A stretch of DNA of 64,000 bases, taken from contig OZ244200.1 of assembly GCA_965216845.1 (NCBI GenBank), positions 1,488,001 to 1,552,000 on the forward strand. The letters are read 5' to 3'. The translations under genes were made by a program, and so were the position numbers. The stretch's first letter is position 1, and every line of letters begins with the position of its first letter. The DNA is from Panacagrimonas sp965216845. Lineage in GTDB: Bacteria > Pseudomonadota > Gammaproteobacteria > Nevskiales > Nevskiaceae. Of the stretch, positions 45,185 to 54,164 are shown in pieces. The notes beneath the pieces were generated by a model that saw only the letters and a program-made list of their open reading frames with translations, was not told where the DNA came from and did not search any database.

Positions 45185-45404
45185 GTGGGCTTTGCGGGGC
45201 TGGCTCAAAGACTCCATGCGGTTCGATCCAACCCATGAAGAAAGCAATGACCAGAATCACCAGTAACAAGGCTTGTAAACCCACGCGCCATGACAGCGCC
45301 CACAGGGCGCGCTTGCTGCTGCCGGGATCTTTGACCACGAAGTACCCGCCGAACAGCAGCGCGGCGACGATGGCGATCAGAAACAAGACGATCAACAGGT
45401 TCAT
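45177..45404 (-). CDS. DUF2909 twin-transmembrane protein
   Basis: 75 aa from the ATG at 45404; a TTG at 45425 is a weaker alternative. Two transmembrane helices (about 2-21 and 41-60) are separated by a short basic loop with VVKDPGSSKRALWALSWRVG, matching the DUF2909 pattern. It sits between ctaE and the SURF1 gene on the opposite strand, a position frequently seen in gammaproteobacterial oxidase clusters. The function is unknown. Confidence 0.78.
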   Translation of the reverse strand: MNLLIVLFLIAIVAALLFGGYFVVKDPGSSKRALWALSWRVGLQALLLVILVIAFFMGWIEPHGVFEPAPQSPQE

Positions 45405-45495
45405 GAGTGGCGTCGATGAAAACAAGTATGGAATTGGGCTGCTGTTGATCGGTGCGCATCAACAGGGCCGTGTCGGGCTGCACAAAGCTTAGCCG

Positions 45496-46236
45496 ATGCA
45501 ACTGAGTCTCGGACCTTACCGGCTGCAAGCACACCCTGTGATTTTCACGGTTGCGCTGGCCTTGTTCGGGCTGATGATGAGTCTGGGTTTCTGGCAGATT
45601 GACCGCGGCAACTACAAACGCCAACTTGCATCTTCGATGTTGCAATCGCAGATGGATCAGGCGCAATCTCTGCGTTTGGATACCGAACCGCCACACGGGG
45701 CTCATACGCCGCGCGTAAAGCTGCAGGGCGACCTGGCGGTGGACCGCCTCCTGTTGCTGGACGGTCAGAGCCATCAACGGGTGCCGGGTTACCACATCTG
45801 GACGCCGGTGCGTCTGGATGCAGGCTGGGTGATCGTCAATCAGGGATGGGTGGCGCAAGGCGCCAGTCGCGACATCCTGCCGGAGCTGGAAATTGACGCC
45901 GGGCAGACAGTTTTCGAGGGTTTTTGGCGTCCCTTGCCGAAAGCGGGCTTGAGATTGGGTGATAATGACTGCCAGGCGGGGCAATGGCCGCGTGTGGTTC
46001 AGTATCCCAATCGTGCCGAGCTTGCGTGCCTGCTGGGCGGCCCGGTCGCCAATGGCGTGGTGTTGCTGGCCCCTTCGGCGCCTGGCAATTATCCGCGTCA
46101 GTGGACAGCGCCACAGGCCATCCCGCCACAACGCCATTATGGTTATGCCGTGCAATGGTTCGCCTTGTCCGCAACCCTTGTATTTCTGCTCATCAAATTC
46201 AGCCTCAAGCGAACGTCCAACGATTCACCTTCATGA
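45496..46236 (+). CDS. SURF1-family cytochrome oxidase biogenesis protein
   Basis: 246 aa. SURF1 proteins have one helix at each end; here at about 14-34 (with the conserved GFWQIDRGNYKRQL right after it) and about 216-234. Family signatures include the VPGYHIWTPVRLDAGWVIVNQGWV stretch in the periplasmic domain and HYGYAVQWFALSATL before the last helix. It assists haem a insertion into subunit I. The stop overlaps the next gene as ATGA. Confidence 0.92.
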   Translation: MQLSLGPYRLQAHPVIFTVALALFGLMMSLGFWQIDRGNYKRQLASSMLQSQMDQAQSLRLDTEPPHGAHTPRVKLQGDLAVDRLLLLDGQSHQRVPGYHIWTPVRLDAGWVIVNQGWVAQGASRDILPELEIDAGQTVFEGFWRPLPKAGLRLGDNDCQAGQWPRVVQYPNRAELACLLGGPVANGVVLLAPSAPGNYPRQWTAPQAIPPQRHYGYAVQWFALSATLVFLLIKFSLKRTSNDSPS

Positions 46237-46847
46237 GCACTCTTGCACCATCCACCATTCGCGGTCGCTTGCAATTCATTCTGCTGGCGACGCTGTTCGT
46301 CGGCCCGTTTCTGGCGTCCTACATTTTCTATTTCTATTTTCCGCAGTCACGGCCTGAAGGACGTACCAATTACGGCGAGCTGATCCTTCCGGTTCAGGAA
46401 GCTTTTGCGCTTGAACTGAAGGACGCAAACGGCCAGGCGCAGAGCGAGCGCCTGTTCACGCGTCGCTGGACCTTGCTGACGGTCGCTGATGCGAGATGTG
46501 ACGAAGATTGTGAGAATCACCTGCTGATGAGCCGTCAGGTGCGTCTGGCGCTGAACGAAAAGCGCGTGCGAGTGCAGCGTGCGCTGTTGCTGCTGGACGG
46601 CGACAACCTCGAAGCGATCTCGGAGCGACTGTCCGAAGCACATCCGCAATTGTCCATTGTCGCCCTGGAGTCCGGCGCATTGCCCGAGCCCTTGAAGTCG
46701 CTGACGCAGACGGACAGTCTGGCATTCTTCATCGACCCACACGGTAACTGGGTGATGCGTTACCCGGTCGGGCGGGAACGCCAATCAGACTTCAAGGGCA
46801 TGCAGAAAGACATCAAGAAGCTGCTGCGTCTGTCGCAGATTGGATAG
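46233..46847 (+). CDS. SCO-like thioredoxin-fold protein of the oxidase cluster
   Basis: 204 aa from the ATG at 46233. One transmembrane helix (about 15-36) is followed by a thioredoxin-like domain. WTLLTVADARCDEDCENHL contains a C-x3-C pair where Sco1 proteins have CxxxCP, and FFIDPHGNWVMRYP resembles the end of the SCO fold. The proline is missing and the distal histidine is uncertain, so copper transfer to CuA is likely but not shown. A longer open frame from 45984 overlaps SURF1 and is rejected. Confidence 0.8.
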   Translation: MSTLAPSTIRGRLQFILLATLFVGPFLASYIFYFYFPQSRPEGRTNYGELILPVQEAFALELKDANGQAQSERLFTRRWTLLTVADARCDEDCENHLLMSRQVRLALNEKRVRVQRALLLLDGDNLEAISERLSEAHPQLSIVALESGALPEPLKSLTQTDSLAFFIDPHGNWVMRYPVGRERQSDFKGMQKDIKKLLRLSQIG

Positions 46848-46849
46848 GC

Positions 46850-47860
46850 ATGAGCGGATATCAAAAACTCAGTTTGCTGACCCTTTTTTGGTGTTTCTGC
46901 GTGGTGGTGATTGGCGCCTATGTGCGCCTGTCCGACGCTGGCCTCGGCTGTCCGGACTGGCCGGGTTGCTACGGCCATTTAACGGTGCCGCAAGCGCAGG
47001 CAGACGTGCTCACGGCCCAGCAACGCTTTCCCGAGCGACCGGTTGAGGCGCACAAGGCCTGGAAGGAAATGGTGCATCGCTACCTGGCCGGAGGCCTGGG
47101 CCTGTTGATTTTGGCGCTCTCCATTCTGGGTTTCCGGCAACCGTCTCCACGTCCGCCACGCTGGCTGTTGTTGGGTTTGCCGGCCCTGGTGGTGTTCCAG
47201 GCCATCCTTGGCATGTGGACGGTAACCTGGCAGTTGAAACCGGCGGTGGTGACGGCGCATCTACTCGGCGGAATGGCGACGCTGGCTTTGCTCGCTTTGC
47301 TGAACCTGCGACTGTGGCTGCGTCGAATCCAACCGCCGCGGCTGCTGTCTGCGGCAAGGCGCTGTCGAATGCTGGCGATGTTGGCCTTGTGTGTCTTGAT
47401 CGCGCAGATATTTCTGGGTGGTTGGACCAGCACCAATTATGCAGCGCTGGCCTGTCCGGATCTGCCGACTTGTCAGGGACAGTGGGTGCCGGAAACCGAT
47501 TTTTCCGAAGCGTTCACGCTCTGGCGTGGTCTGGGCATCAATTATGAATTTGGCGTGCTGGACAATCGTGCACGGGTGACCATTCACTGGATGCATCGTC
47601 TGGGGGCGGTTGTGGTCAGTGCAATGATGATTTTGCTCGGCCTGGTGCTGTTGCGCAGTTCGCGAAATCTGCTTCGGGTCTGTGGCGCATTGGTGTTGGG
47701 TGCATTGGCGATGCAGATCAGCATCGGTCTGCTGGTGGTTTATCTGCAACTGCCGCTGCTGTTGGCTGCGGCGCATAATGCGGGAGCGGCGATGCTGTTG
47801 CTGGCGGTGATTGCCGCCAATGTTGCCATCACACACCAGCCCCTGCGAGCGGCGGCATGA
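46850..47860 (+). CDS. ctaA: Haem A synthase
   Basis: 336 aa, eight transmembrane helices in two four-helix halves. The conserved GAYVRLSDAGLGCPDWPGCYG near the N-terminus and the histidines in EMVHRYLAG, TAHLLGGM, IHWMHRLGA and AAHNAGAAML serve as haem ligands. CtaA oxidises haem O to haem A, the cofactor of the oxidase encoded just upstream. It overlaps ctaB as ATGA. Confidence 0.95.
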   Translation: MSGYQKLSLLTLFWCFCVVVIGAYVRLSDAGLGCPDWPGCYGHLTVPQAQADVLTAQQRFPERPVEAHKAWKEMVHRYLAGGLGLLILALSILGFRQPSPRPPRWLLLGLPALVVFQAILGMWTVTWQLKPAVVTAHLLGGMATLALLALLNLRLWLRRIQPPRLLSAARRCRMLAMLALCVLIAQIFLGGWTSTNYAALACPDLPTCQGQWVPETDFSEAFTLWRGLGINYEFGVLDNRARVTIHWMHRLGAVVVSAMMILLGLVLLRSSRNLLRVCGALVLGALAMQISIGLLVVYLQLPLLLAAAHNAGAAMLLLAVIAANVAITHQPLRAAA

Positions 47861-48798
47861 GTAGCACGCCGGCAGATTTGAACAAAGTGACGTCGCGCGG
47901 GCGTCTGCACGAGTACTACGAGCTGTGCAAGCCACGCGTGGTGATGCTGATCGTGTTTACCGCCATCGTCGGCATGTTCCTGGCGGTACCGCATCTGCCG
48001 CCTTTGGCGGCGCTGCTGTGGGGAACATTGGGCATTGGCCTGCAAGCCGCCAGCGCGGCGGCGATCAATCAGATCATTGATCGCAATGTGGACCGCCGCA
48101 TGGCACGGACCTGTGGCCGACCATTGGTGACCGGCGCCTTGAGCATGACCGAGTCCATCGCTTTCGCAACGGTATTGGGGCTCATTGGCTTCGGCGTGTT
48201 GTGGTTTTTGGTCAATCCGCTCAGCGCGGTGCTGACCCAATTGACGCTGGTGGGCTATGCCGGCATCTATACCCTGTACCTGAAGCGCGCGACCCCGCAA
48301 AACATCGTCATTGGTGGTGCCGCCGGGGCGGCGCCGCCGCTATTGGGCTGGGTCGCCGTCACCGGCGAGTTGCACGCTCACGCCTTGATTCTGTTCTTGA
48401 TCATCTTCATCTGGACGCCACCGCATTTCTGGGCGCTGGCCATCGAACGCCGCGAGGAATACGCCAAGGCGGACATCCCCATGCTGCCGGTGACGCACGG
48501 GATCGAGTTCACCAAAACACAGGTGTTGCTGTATACCATTCTGCTGGTGGTGGTGACGGTACTGCCGTTTGCGACCGGCATGAGCGGGTGGCTGTATTTG
48601 CTGGGCGCGATGCTGCTGGGTGGGCAATTCATGAATTACGCGATCCGCATGAAGTGGTGGCCAAAGCCGGGCCTGCCGATGCGAACCTTCGGGTATTCGA
48701 TTATTTACCTGATGGCCATTTTCAGCCTGTTGTTGATTGATCATTACCTCGGCGCGGTTGTCGAGGCCTGGTTACTGGAAACCCCGGCTCCGTCCTAG
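47857..48798 (+). CDS. ctaB: Protohaem IX farnesyltransferase (haem O synthase)
   Basis: 313 aa UbiA-family prenyltransferase with about nine helices. The first aspartate-rich motif NQIIDRNVDRRMARTCGRPL and the second YTLYLKRATPQN are present, as is WTPPHFWALAI. It adds farnesyl to protohaem to make haem O for CtaA. The stop is directly adjacent to the stop of the convergent mlaF-like gene. Confidence 0.96.
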   Translation: MSSTPADLNKVTSRGRLHEYYELCKPRVVMLIVFTAIVGMFLAVPHLPPLAALLWGTLGIGLQAASAAAINQIIDRNVDRRMARTCGRPLVTGALSMTESIAFATVLGLIGFGVLWFLVNPLSAVLTQLTLVGYAGIYTLYLKRATPQNIVIGGAAGAAPPLLGWVAVTGELHAHALILFLIIFIWTPPHFWALAIERREEYAKADIPMLPVTHGIEFTKTQVLLYTILLVVVTVLPFATGMSGWLYLLGAMLLGGQFMNYAIRMKWWPKPGLPMRTFGYSIIYLMAIFSLLLIDHYLGAVVEAWLLETPAPS

Positions 48799-49608
48799 CT
48801 AGTTCACCCTTTGCACATTCAGTTCACCGGTCAGCTGTTTCAGGTAATCCTGGGCATCCACCTTGATGTCGTCGATCTTGCGGGTGAGCAGTGACTGGAC
48901 ACGGTCGTTGGCATGGTCACGGACTTGGTTCACGTCGCCCAGTGCGATGATCTCGCCGCGGTCCAGCACGCAGATGCGGTCGGCGATCTTGAACGCGCTT
49001 TCCAGCTCGTGGGTGACCACCACCACGCTCATGCCGCTGGCATCCCGCAGTTTGAGAATCAGCGCGTCCAAGGCCGCCGCCACCACCGGATCAAGGCCGG
49101 CGCTGGGTTCATCCAGAAACAGCAAGGCGGGATCCATGATGATGGCGCGCGCCAAGGCCGCGCGCTTGATCATGCCGCCCGACAGTTCGGCCGGCATCAG
49201 CTTTTCGCAGCCGGGCAGATTCACGAAGTCCAGCTTGAGGCGCATCATGATGTTCATGGTGGATTCGGCCAGGCGCGTGTGTTCGCGCAGCGGCAGCAGC
49301 ACGTTTTCGCCCACGCTCATGGAGGAGAACAGGGCCCCGGACTGGAAGGCAACGCCAATCTGACGGCGCAATCGCAGCCATTGGCTTTCGGAGGCTTGCG
49401 CGATGTCCTGTCCCATCAATTTCACGCTGCCCGACACGGGCGGGTACAGGCCCAGCAGGTGACGCAACAGCGTGCTTTTGCCGGACCCGGACCCGCCCAT
49501 GATGACCATGATCTCGCCGGCCTGAACGTCCAGATTGATGTTTTTGAGCACGGTCTTGTCGCCAAAGGCGGCGACGAGATTGCTGACTTCGATGGGCGCG
49601 TGGGTCAT
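48799..49608 (-). CDS. mlaF: MlaF-type phospholipid transport ATPase
   Basis: 269 aa ABC ATPase. Walker A is GGSGSGKST, the signature ELSGGMIKRAALARA is the MlaF form, Walker B is LLFLDEPSAGLDP, and VVTHELESAF contains the H-loop. It powers lipid traffic between inner and outer membrane together with an MlaE permease. It is separated from mlaE by 175 bp of repeated DNA, while such genes are normally adjacent. mlaC and mlaD are absent nearby. Confidence 0.9.
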   Translation of the reverse strand: MTHAPIEVSNLVAAFGDKTVLKNINLDVQAGEIMVIMGGSGSGKSTLLRHLLGLYPPVSGSVKLMGQDIAQASESQWLRLRRQIGVAFQSGALFSSMSVGENVLLPLREHTRLAESTMNIMMRLKLDFVNLPGCEKLMPAELSGGMIKRAALARAIIMDPALLFLDEPSAGLDPVVAAALDALILKLRDASGMSVVVVTHELESAFKIADRICVLDRGEIIALGDVNQVRDHANDRVQSLLTRKIDDIKVDAQDYLKQLTGELNVQRVN

Positions 49609-49619
49609 GGCCTTATTTC

Positions 49620-49755
49620 ACCATCATCGCGAGTCCGCAGGACGCGACGATCTCCTCGGTCTGAGGGGATTTTCGCCTTCGGTTCGCAAAGACGCATTGA
49701 CCGTCATCGCGAACCGCGTAGCGGTGTGGCGATCTCCTTCCTGCGATGAGATTGC
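49620..49755. repeat. Two partial copies of the GTCATCGCGA / GCGATCTCCT intergenic repeat
   Basis: ACCATCATCGCGAG...GACGATCTCCTC (about 49620-49658) and ACCGTCATCGCGAA...GGCGATCTCCTT (about 49699-49740) are related to each other and to the palindromic repeat at 14830. The second is followed by an inverted version (GATGAGATTGCGTCAT). They fill the gap between the mlaE- and mlaF-like genes and have no coding content. Confidence 0.7.
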
Positions 49756-49783
49756 GTCATCTTTGCTTCCCAAGGACATGCCC

Positions 49784-50575
49784 TCAAAGCCGCGTTGCCA
49801 GAAAACCCAGAATCATGTCCGCCACGATGATGGCGGAAATCGCATGCACCACCGAGCGCGTCGTCACCCGGCCAATGCCTTCGGCGCCGCCAGTGACGCC
49901 CAGGCCGTTGATCACGCCCACCAGCGTGATCAGCAGTGCGAACAGCGCGCTTTTGCCAACACCGTGCAGGATATCGCCCATATCACAGGCCTGACGCAGG
50001 TCGTTCAGATAGGCGCTGAAGGAAACACCGAGTTCGGCGACGATGTAAATCCCCGCGCCCAGCAGGGCCACGCAGTCGGCGAACCAGGTCAGGCAGGGCA
50101 GCATGATCAGCATCGCCAGCAACGGTGGCGCCACCAGATAACGCACCGGGTTGATGCCCATGACGGTTAGCGCGCTGACTTCCTCGTTGATCTGCATGGT
50201 GCCCAGCCGCGCGGCGAGGGCCGAGCCGGAACGGCCGGCCACCAGAATGCCGGTGATCAGCGGCGCGAACTCGCGCGTGATCGACAGCGCCACGCCAAAG
50301 GTGACCTTGGATTCGGCGCCGAATAGGGACAGGCTGTAAATGCCCTGAATCGCCAGCATCATGCCGATGGCGAAGGACAGCACGAACACGATGGGCAGCG
50401 CGCCCAGGCCCATTTCCATCGCCTGCTTGGCGACTTCTGAAATGCGCACGGGCTGTTGTCGCCAACGGCCGGTGAGCGTCCACGCCAGGCTTTCCAGCAA
50501 CAGCATGGTGGCCATGCCCATCTCGGCGATGCCGGCCAGGGTTCGATGACCGACCGAATCAACGAATCGCTTCAT
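49784..50575 (-). CDS. mlaE: MlaE-type phospholipid transport permease
   Basis: 263 aa, five to six transmembrane helices. The family core ESKVTFGVALSITREFAPLITGILVAGRSGSALAARLGTMQINEEVSALTVMGINP is highly conserved. It should form the membrane part of an Mla-type lipid transporter with the ATPase downstream. The start overlaps the STAS gene stop, so the two are coupled. Confidence 0.93.
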   Translation of the reverse strand: MKRFVDSVGHRTLAGIAEMGMATMLLLESLAWTLTGRWRQQPVRISEVAKQAMEMGLGALPIVFVLSFAIGMMLAIQGIYSLSLFGAESKVTFGVALSITREFAPLITGILVAGRSGSALAARLGTMQINEEVSALTVMGINPVRYLVAPPLLAMLIMLPCLTWFADCVALLGAGIYIVAELGVSFSAYLNDLRQACDMGDILHGVGKSALFALLITLVGVINGLGVTGGAEGIGRVTTRSVVHAISAIIVADMILGFLATRL

Positions 50576-50886
50576 GCCGAAGCGTCAGCCTGAATGCGGA
50601 AAATCTCCTCGCCGCGACACATGCGCAATACGCGCATGATGGGCTCATTGACGCCGCCCAGGCGCATTTCCACGTTCTTGCGAGCCGCCGCTTGCTGCAC
50701 TTCGATCAGGCTGGCGACCGCCGATGAGTCAATGCGGGTGACGGCTTGCAGGTCGATAAGCAGCGTCTGATCGGCGGCGATGGCTTTCAGCAGCGCCTTG
50801 CGGATGGCTGGCGAGCGGTCCACGTCGAAATCCCCCTGCAAGCGGGCGATCAACTCACCGTCTTGTTGCCGTAGCTCAATGCTCAC
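50572..50886 (-). CDS. STAS-domain protein (MlaB-like)
   Basis: 104 aa consisting of a single STAS domain, with LIDLQAVTRIDSSAVASLIEVQQAA at the site corresponding to the regulatory serine of anti-sigma antagonists and MlaB. In Mla systems MlaB binds the ATPase. Here the gene precedes mlaE instead of following mlaC. It overlaps genes on both sides by 4 nt. Confidence 0.85.
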   Translation of the reverse strand: MSIELRQQDGELIARLQGDFDVDRSPAIRKALLKAIAADQTLLIDLQAVTRIDSSAVASLIEVQQAAARKNVEMRLGGVNEPIMRVLRMCRGEEIFRIQADASA

Positions 50887-51266
50887 TGGTTTGCGCCACT
50901 TTCACCGATCTGGTTCGGCAGCGGCGGACGTTTGATGTCGTCGGGAAGTTGCCATTCGCTGAGGTCATAGCCAGCCTGACGCATGGCGACGGCGAGCTTT
51001 TCCACCTGCCGATCATTGCCGCGCGTGGGCAACATGCTGCCGGGGCGCGAGACCAGCGCGCCGATGCGTTCCAGAAAGCGCGCCCGATCACTGATGGCAT
51101 TGCCGCTGGCCGGACGCGAACGCGACCATTTCTGCGCCAGCAGAAAATCCTGAGAACTCATCACCATGGCGCCGCCGCCATCGACGATGTAGCAGACGAT
51201 GTCACCCTGACGCACCACCCGCGCGTGTTTGGTCACCGCCTCGAACAGATTGCCGTTTTGCGACAT
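50883..51266 (-). CDS. Uncharacterised 127-aa protein heading the Mla-type operon
   Basis: I do not recognise this protein. It has no signal peptide or transmembrane helix. The N-terminal part contains ARVVRQGDIVCYIVDGGGAMVMSSQDFLLAQKW, and a proline-rich end follows WQLPDDIKRPPLP. It overlaps the STAS gene start by 4 nt, so it is translated with the lipid transport genes. Its place at the head of the operon suggests an accessory role, but no function can be claimed. Confidence 0.6.
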   Translation of the reverse strand: MSQNGNLFEAVTKHARVVRQGDIVCYIVDGGGAMVMSSQDFLLAQKWSRSRPASGNAISDRARFLERIGALVSRPGSMLPTRGNDRQVEKLAVAMRQAGYDLSEWQLPDDIKRPPLPNQIGESGANQ

Positions 51267-51292
51267 GCGTCATTGTGCCATTGGCGCCGCGA

Positions 51293-52315
51293 TCAAACAC
51301 CGTGATACTGGCGATACCAGGCGACGAATCGCGCCAGACCGTCGGCCAGCGGGGTGGACGGCGCAAAGCCGGTGGCCTGTTGCAGTGAATCCACGTCGGC
51401 ATAGGTTGCGGGCACATCCCCGGGCTGCATCGGCAGCGCTATTTTTGTCGCTTTGGCGCCGAGTGCGGATTCGAGCGTGGCGATGAAATCACCCAGGCCC
51501 ACCGGGCTGTGATTGCCGATGTTGTAAATGCGATACGGTGCCTTGCTGCTGTCGGGGCGCGGCGCCATCGGATCCCACTGCGGATCGGGCTGGGCGGACG
51601 TTTCCAGCAGCGACAGGATGGCGTGAATCACATCGTCGACATAGGTGAAATCGCGCTGCATTCGGCCTTCGTCGTAAACCTCGATGGGCTCGCCGGCGAG
51701 GATGGCGCGGGTGAACTTGTAATACGCCATGTCCGGCCGTCCCCAAGGCCCGTAGACGGTGAAAAAGCGCAGGCCGGTGCAGGGCAAGCCGTAGAGATGG
51801 GCATAGCTGTGCGCCATCAGCTCATTGGCCTTCTTGCTGGCGGCGTAGAGCGAAACCGGGTGATCGACGTTGTCATTCACCGACCAGGGCAGCCTTGCGT
51901 TGGCGCCATAGACCGAGGATGAAGACGCGAACAGCAGGTGATCGACATCGCCGTGTCGACAGCCTTCCAACACGTGCGCAAAGCCGCTCAGGTTGCTGTC
52001 CACGTAGGCCAGCGGATCGTTTAGCGAATGTCGCACGCCGGCCTGCGCGCCGATGTGCGCCACTGCGGAAAACGGCTCCTGGGCAAACAGTTGCTGCATT
52101 CGCGCGCGGTCCGCCAGATCGAGCTTGCGGAACTCGAAGCCGCTTTGCGGGTTCAATAAGGACAGGCGCGCCTGCTTCAGTGCCGGGTCGTAATAGGCGT
52201 TGAGGTTGTCGATCCCCAGCACCGGATGGCCGCGTTTGAGCAGCGCCTGCGTCAGGTGAAAGCCGATGAATCCGGCCGCGCCGGTGACCAGAATGCGCTT
52301 GGAGGCTTTTTTCAT
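51293..52315 (-). CDS. UDP-glucuronate 4-epimerase-type NAD-dependent epimerase
   Basis: 340 aa from the ATG at 52315. The Rossmann motif GAAGFIGFHLTQAL binds NAD. FASSSSVYGAN and YAASKKANELMAH contain the SDR catalytic Ser/Thr and YxxxK, and the LRFFTVYGPWGRPDMAYYKFT motif is typical of UDP-GlcA 4-epimerases. The product UDP-GalA would feed surface polysaccharide synthesis. The frame stays open to 52606 over the start of the divergent permease gene and that extension is rejected. Confidence 0.9.
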   Translation of the reverse strand: MKKASKRILVTGAAGFIGFHLTQALLKRGHPVLGIDNLNAYYDPALKQARLSLLNPQSGFEFRKLDLADRARMQQLFAQEPFSAVAHIGAQAGVRHSLNDPLAYVDSNLSGFAHVLEGCRHGDVDHLLFASSSSVYGANARLPWSVNDNVDHPVSLYAASKKANELMAHSYAHLYGLPCTGLRFFTVYGPWGRPDMAYYKFTRAILAGEPIEVYDEGRMQRDFTYVDDVIHAILSLLETSAQPDPQWDPMAPRPDSSKAPYRIYNIGNHSPVGLGDFIATLESALGAKATKIALPMQPGDVPATYADVDSLQQATGFAPSTPLADGLARFVAWYRQYHGV

Positions 52316-52394
52316 GTTCGCATTATCCCATTCGGCCGCCGGTCGGGTCCGTGAAATAATGATGTGATCGAAATTTTGGATTTCCGACTGCGAC

Positions 52395-54164
52395 GTGAGT
52401 TTCTTGATTGCCACCTTGTGTGCCCTGGCCAGCGGCCCGTTGCTGTACGCGGTCGCCCGTCGCCGCCCGGATTTGCTGGCCTTTCTGGATGGCTTCGTGG
52501 TGGTCAGCATCGCCGGCCTGGTATTGCTGGAAGTGGTGCCGGGCGCGTTCGGCGAAGGCGGCGCCTGGAGCATCGCCTTTTTGCTGCTGGGCGCGCTCGG
52601 CCCCAACGCGGTGGAGCATCTGCTGGAGCGGGCGCGCCGTGAAACTCACATGACGGTGTTGGTGCTCGCCGTCGGTGGGCTGATTCTGCACAGTCTGGGC
52701 GATGGCGCGGCGCTGACACCGCATCACGGCGATCATCATCACGGTCTGGCCATTGCCATCGCGGTCCACAGCGTGCCGGTGGGCTTGGCAGTGTGGTGGC
52801 TGTTGCGGTCCAGCTTTGGCGCGCTGTTGCCAGGCTTGGCGCTGTTGGCGATGGGCGCGGCCACCGTGCTCGGCTATCGCTACGGCATCGAACTGAGCCA
52901 GATTCTGGGGCAACAGGCCTGGGCCTGGTTCCAGGCGCTGGTGGCCGGCTCGATTCTGCACGTGGTGTTTGGCCGTCCGCATCTGGAGTCCGCGTCCGAT
53001 GAAACAGAGCAGCGGCCCGGATTCGAGGGGCTGGGCAATCTTTGTGCGCTGTTGGCTTTGCTCGCTTTCCACACGCTGGACCCGCACGCCGAGTGGATTC
53101 ATGGTTTTGGCGAGCGTTTTCTGGATTTGTCGCTGCAAAGCGCGCCGGCCTTGCTGGCCGCGTATCTGATCGGTGGCTTTGTCGGCACGCAGTTGCCCGA
53201 CGCCTGGTTGAACTGGTTGCGTCGCGGCGGCAACGGTGCCCAGGCGCTGCGCGGCACCGCAATGGGCCTGCCGCTGCCGATCTGCTCCTGTGGCGTATTG
53301 CCGGTTTACCGCAGTCTGATGATGCGCGGCGCGCCCACTGCCGCAGCCATCGCCTTTTTGATCGCGACGCCGGAAGTTGGGCTAACGGCGCTATTTGTTT
53401 CACTGCCGCTGTTGGGCTGGGAGATGACCGCCATTCGTGTCGGCGCGGCGGCGCTGTTGGCGATGATGGTTGCCTGGACCTTGGCGCGTTTTCTGCCAAG
53501 CCCGATTCAGGCGCAGGCGGCGTCGGTGAAAAGCTGTTGCACCAGCGAACAAGCACAGACCAACAAGCCCTGGCATCGAATCCGGTCTGCATTGCGCGTC
53601 GGCGGCGTGGAGCTGGTGGACGGCACCATGGCCTGGATCCTGATTGGCGTGGCGGTGGCGGCCCTGGTCGCGCCGGGGGTGCAGGCCTTGCCATGGAATC
53701 AATGGCCGGATGGCCTGGAGCTGCTGATTTTCGCCGCTTTGGGTTTGCCGCTGTATGTCTGTGCGGCGGGCGCGACACCGTTTGTGGCGGTGTTGCTGGC
53801 GGGCGGGGTGTCGCCCGGCGCCGCCCTGGCTTTTCTGCTGACCGGGCCGGCGACCAACGTGGCTACATTCGGCGTATTGCGTGCCATTCACGGCAGCCGC
53901 TTTGCCGTGGCATTTGCCGTCTTCACTGCGCTGGGCGCGATCGGTTTGGGATTCGCTGTCAACGCGTTTGTCCCCAGCGCTGACATTGCCCACGCTGCGC
54001 ATCAGCACCGTTCGGGCGGCGTCCTGCAATGGAGCAGCCTGATGGTGTTGGCGATCCTGTTTGCCGGCTCGCTGTTACGGCGTGGTGGCCGACGCCTGGT
54101 CGGCGGCCTGTTTGAAAGCGCGCCGCATGATCATAGTCAACCGACGTCTCAAGCCCCGGCCTAA
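52395..54164 (+). CDS. ZIP-like domain fused to an SO_0444/ArsP-type permease
   Basis: 589 aa, GTG start, about 15-16 transmembrane helices. Residues 1-190 resemble ZIP metal transporters: HSLGDGAALTPHHGDHHHG and IAVHSVPVGLAVWW parallel the ZIP histidine motifs. Residues 225-585 form a two-fold permease with PICSCGVLPVYRSLMMRGAP in the first half and FLLTGPATNVATFG in the second, as in SO_0444-type Cu/Zn exporters and ArsP. A cysteine-rich linker (VKSCCTSEQ) sits between the permease halves. Metal efflux is inferred. The last 45 codons recur at 58011-58148, across an island. Confidence 0.8.
   Translation: MSFLIATLCALASGPLLYAVARRRPDLLAFLDGFVVVSIAGLVLLEVVPGAFGEGGAWSIAFLLLGALGPNAVEHLLERARRETHMTVLVLAVGGLILHSLGDGAALTPHHGDHHHGLAIAIAVHSVPVGLAVWWLLRSSFGALLPGLALLAMGAATVLGYRYGIELSQILGQQAWAWFQALVAGSILHVVFGRPHLESASDETEQRPGFEGLGNLCALLALLAFHTLDPHAEWIHGFGERFLDLSLQSAPALLAAYLIGGFVGTQLPDAWLNWLRRGGNGAQALRGTAMGLPLPICSCGVLPVYRSLMMRGAPTAAAIAFLIATPEVGLTALFVSLPLLGWEMTAIRVGAAALLAMMVAWTLARFLPSPIQAQAASVKSCCTSEQAQTNKPWHRIRSALRVGGVELVDGTMAWILIGVAVAALVAPGVQALPWNQWPDGLELLIFAALGLPLYVCAAGATPFVAVLLAGGVSPGAALAFLLTGPATNVATFGVLRAIHGSRFAVAFAVFTALGAIGLGFAVNAFVPSADIAHAAHQHRSGGVLQWSSLMVLAILFAGSLLRRGGRRLVGGLFESAPHDHSQPTSQAPA
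54027..54164 (+). repeat. Left copy of the permease-tail direct repeat
   Basis: Bases 54027-54133 match 58011-58117 with one mismatch in 107. The following 31 bases, to the stop codon, match at 20 positions, encode HDHSQPTSQAPA here and HDHGHQASQAPA there, and have equal length. The repeats bracket the 54.2-58.0 kb island. Confidence 0.92.
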
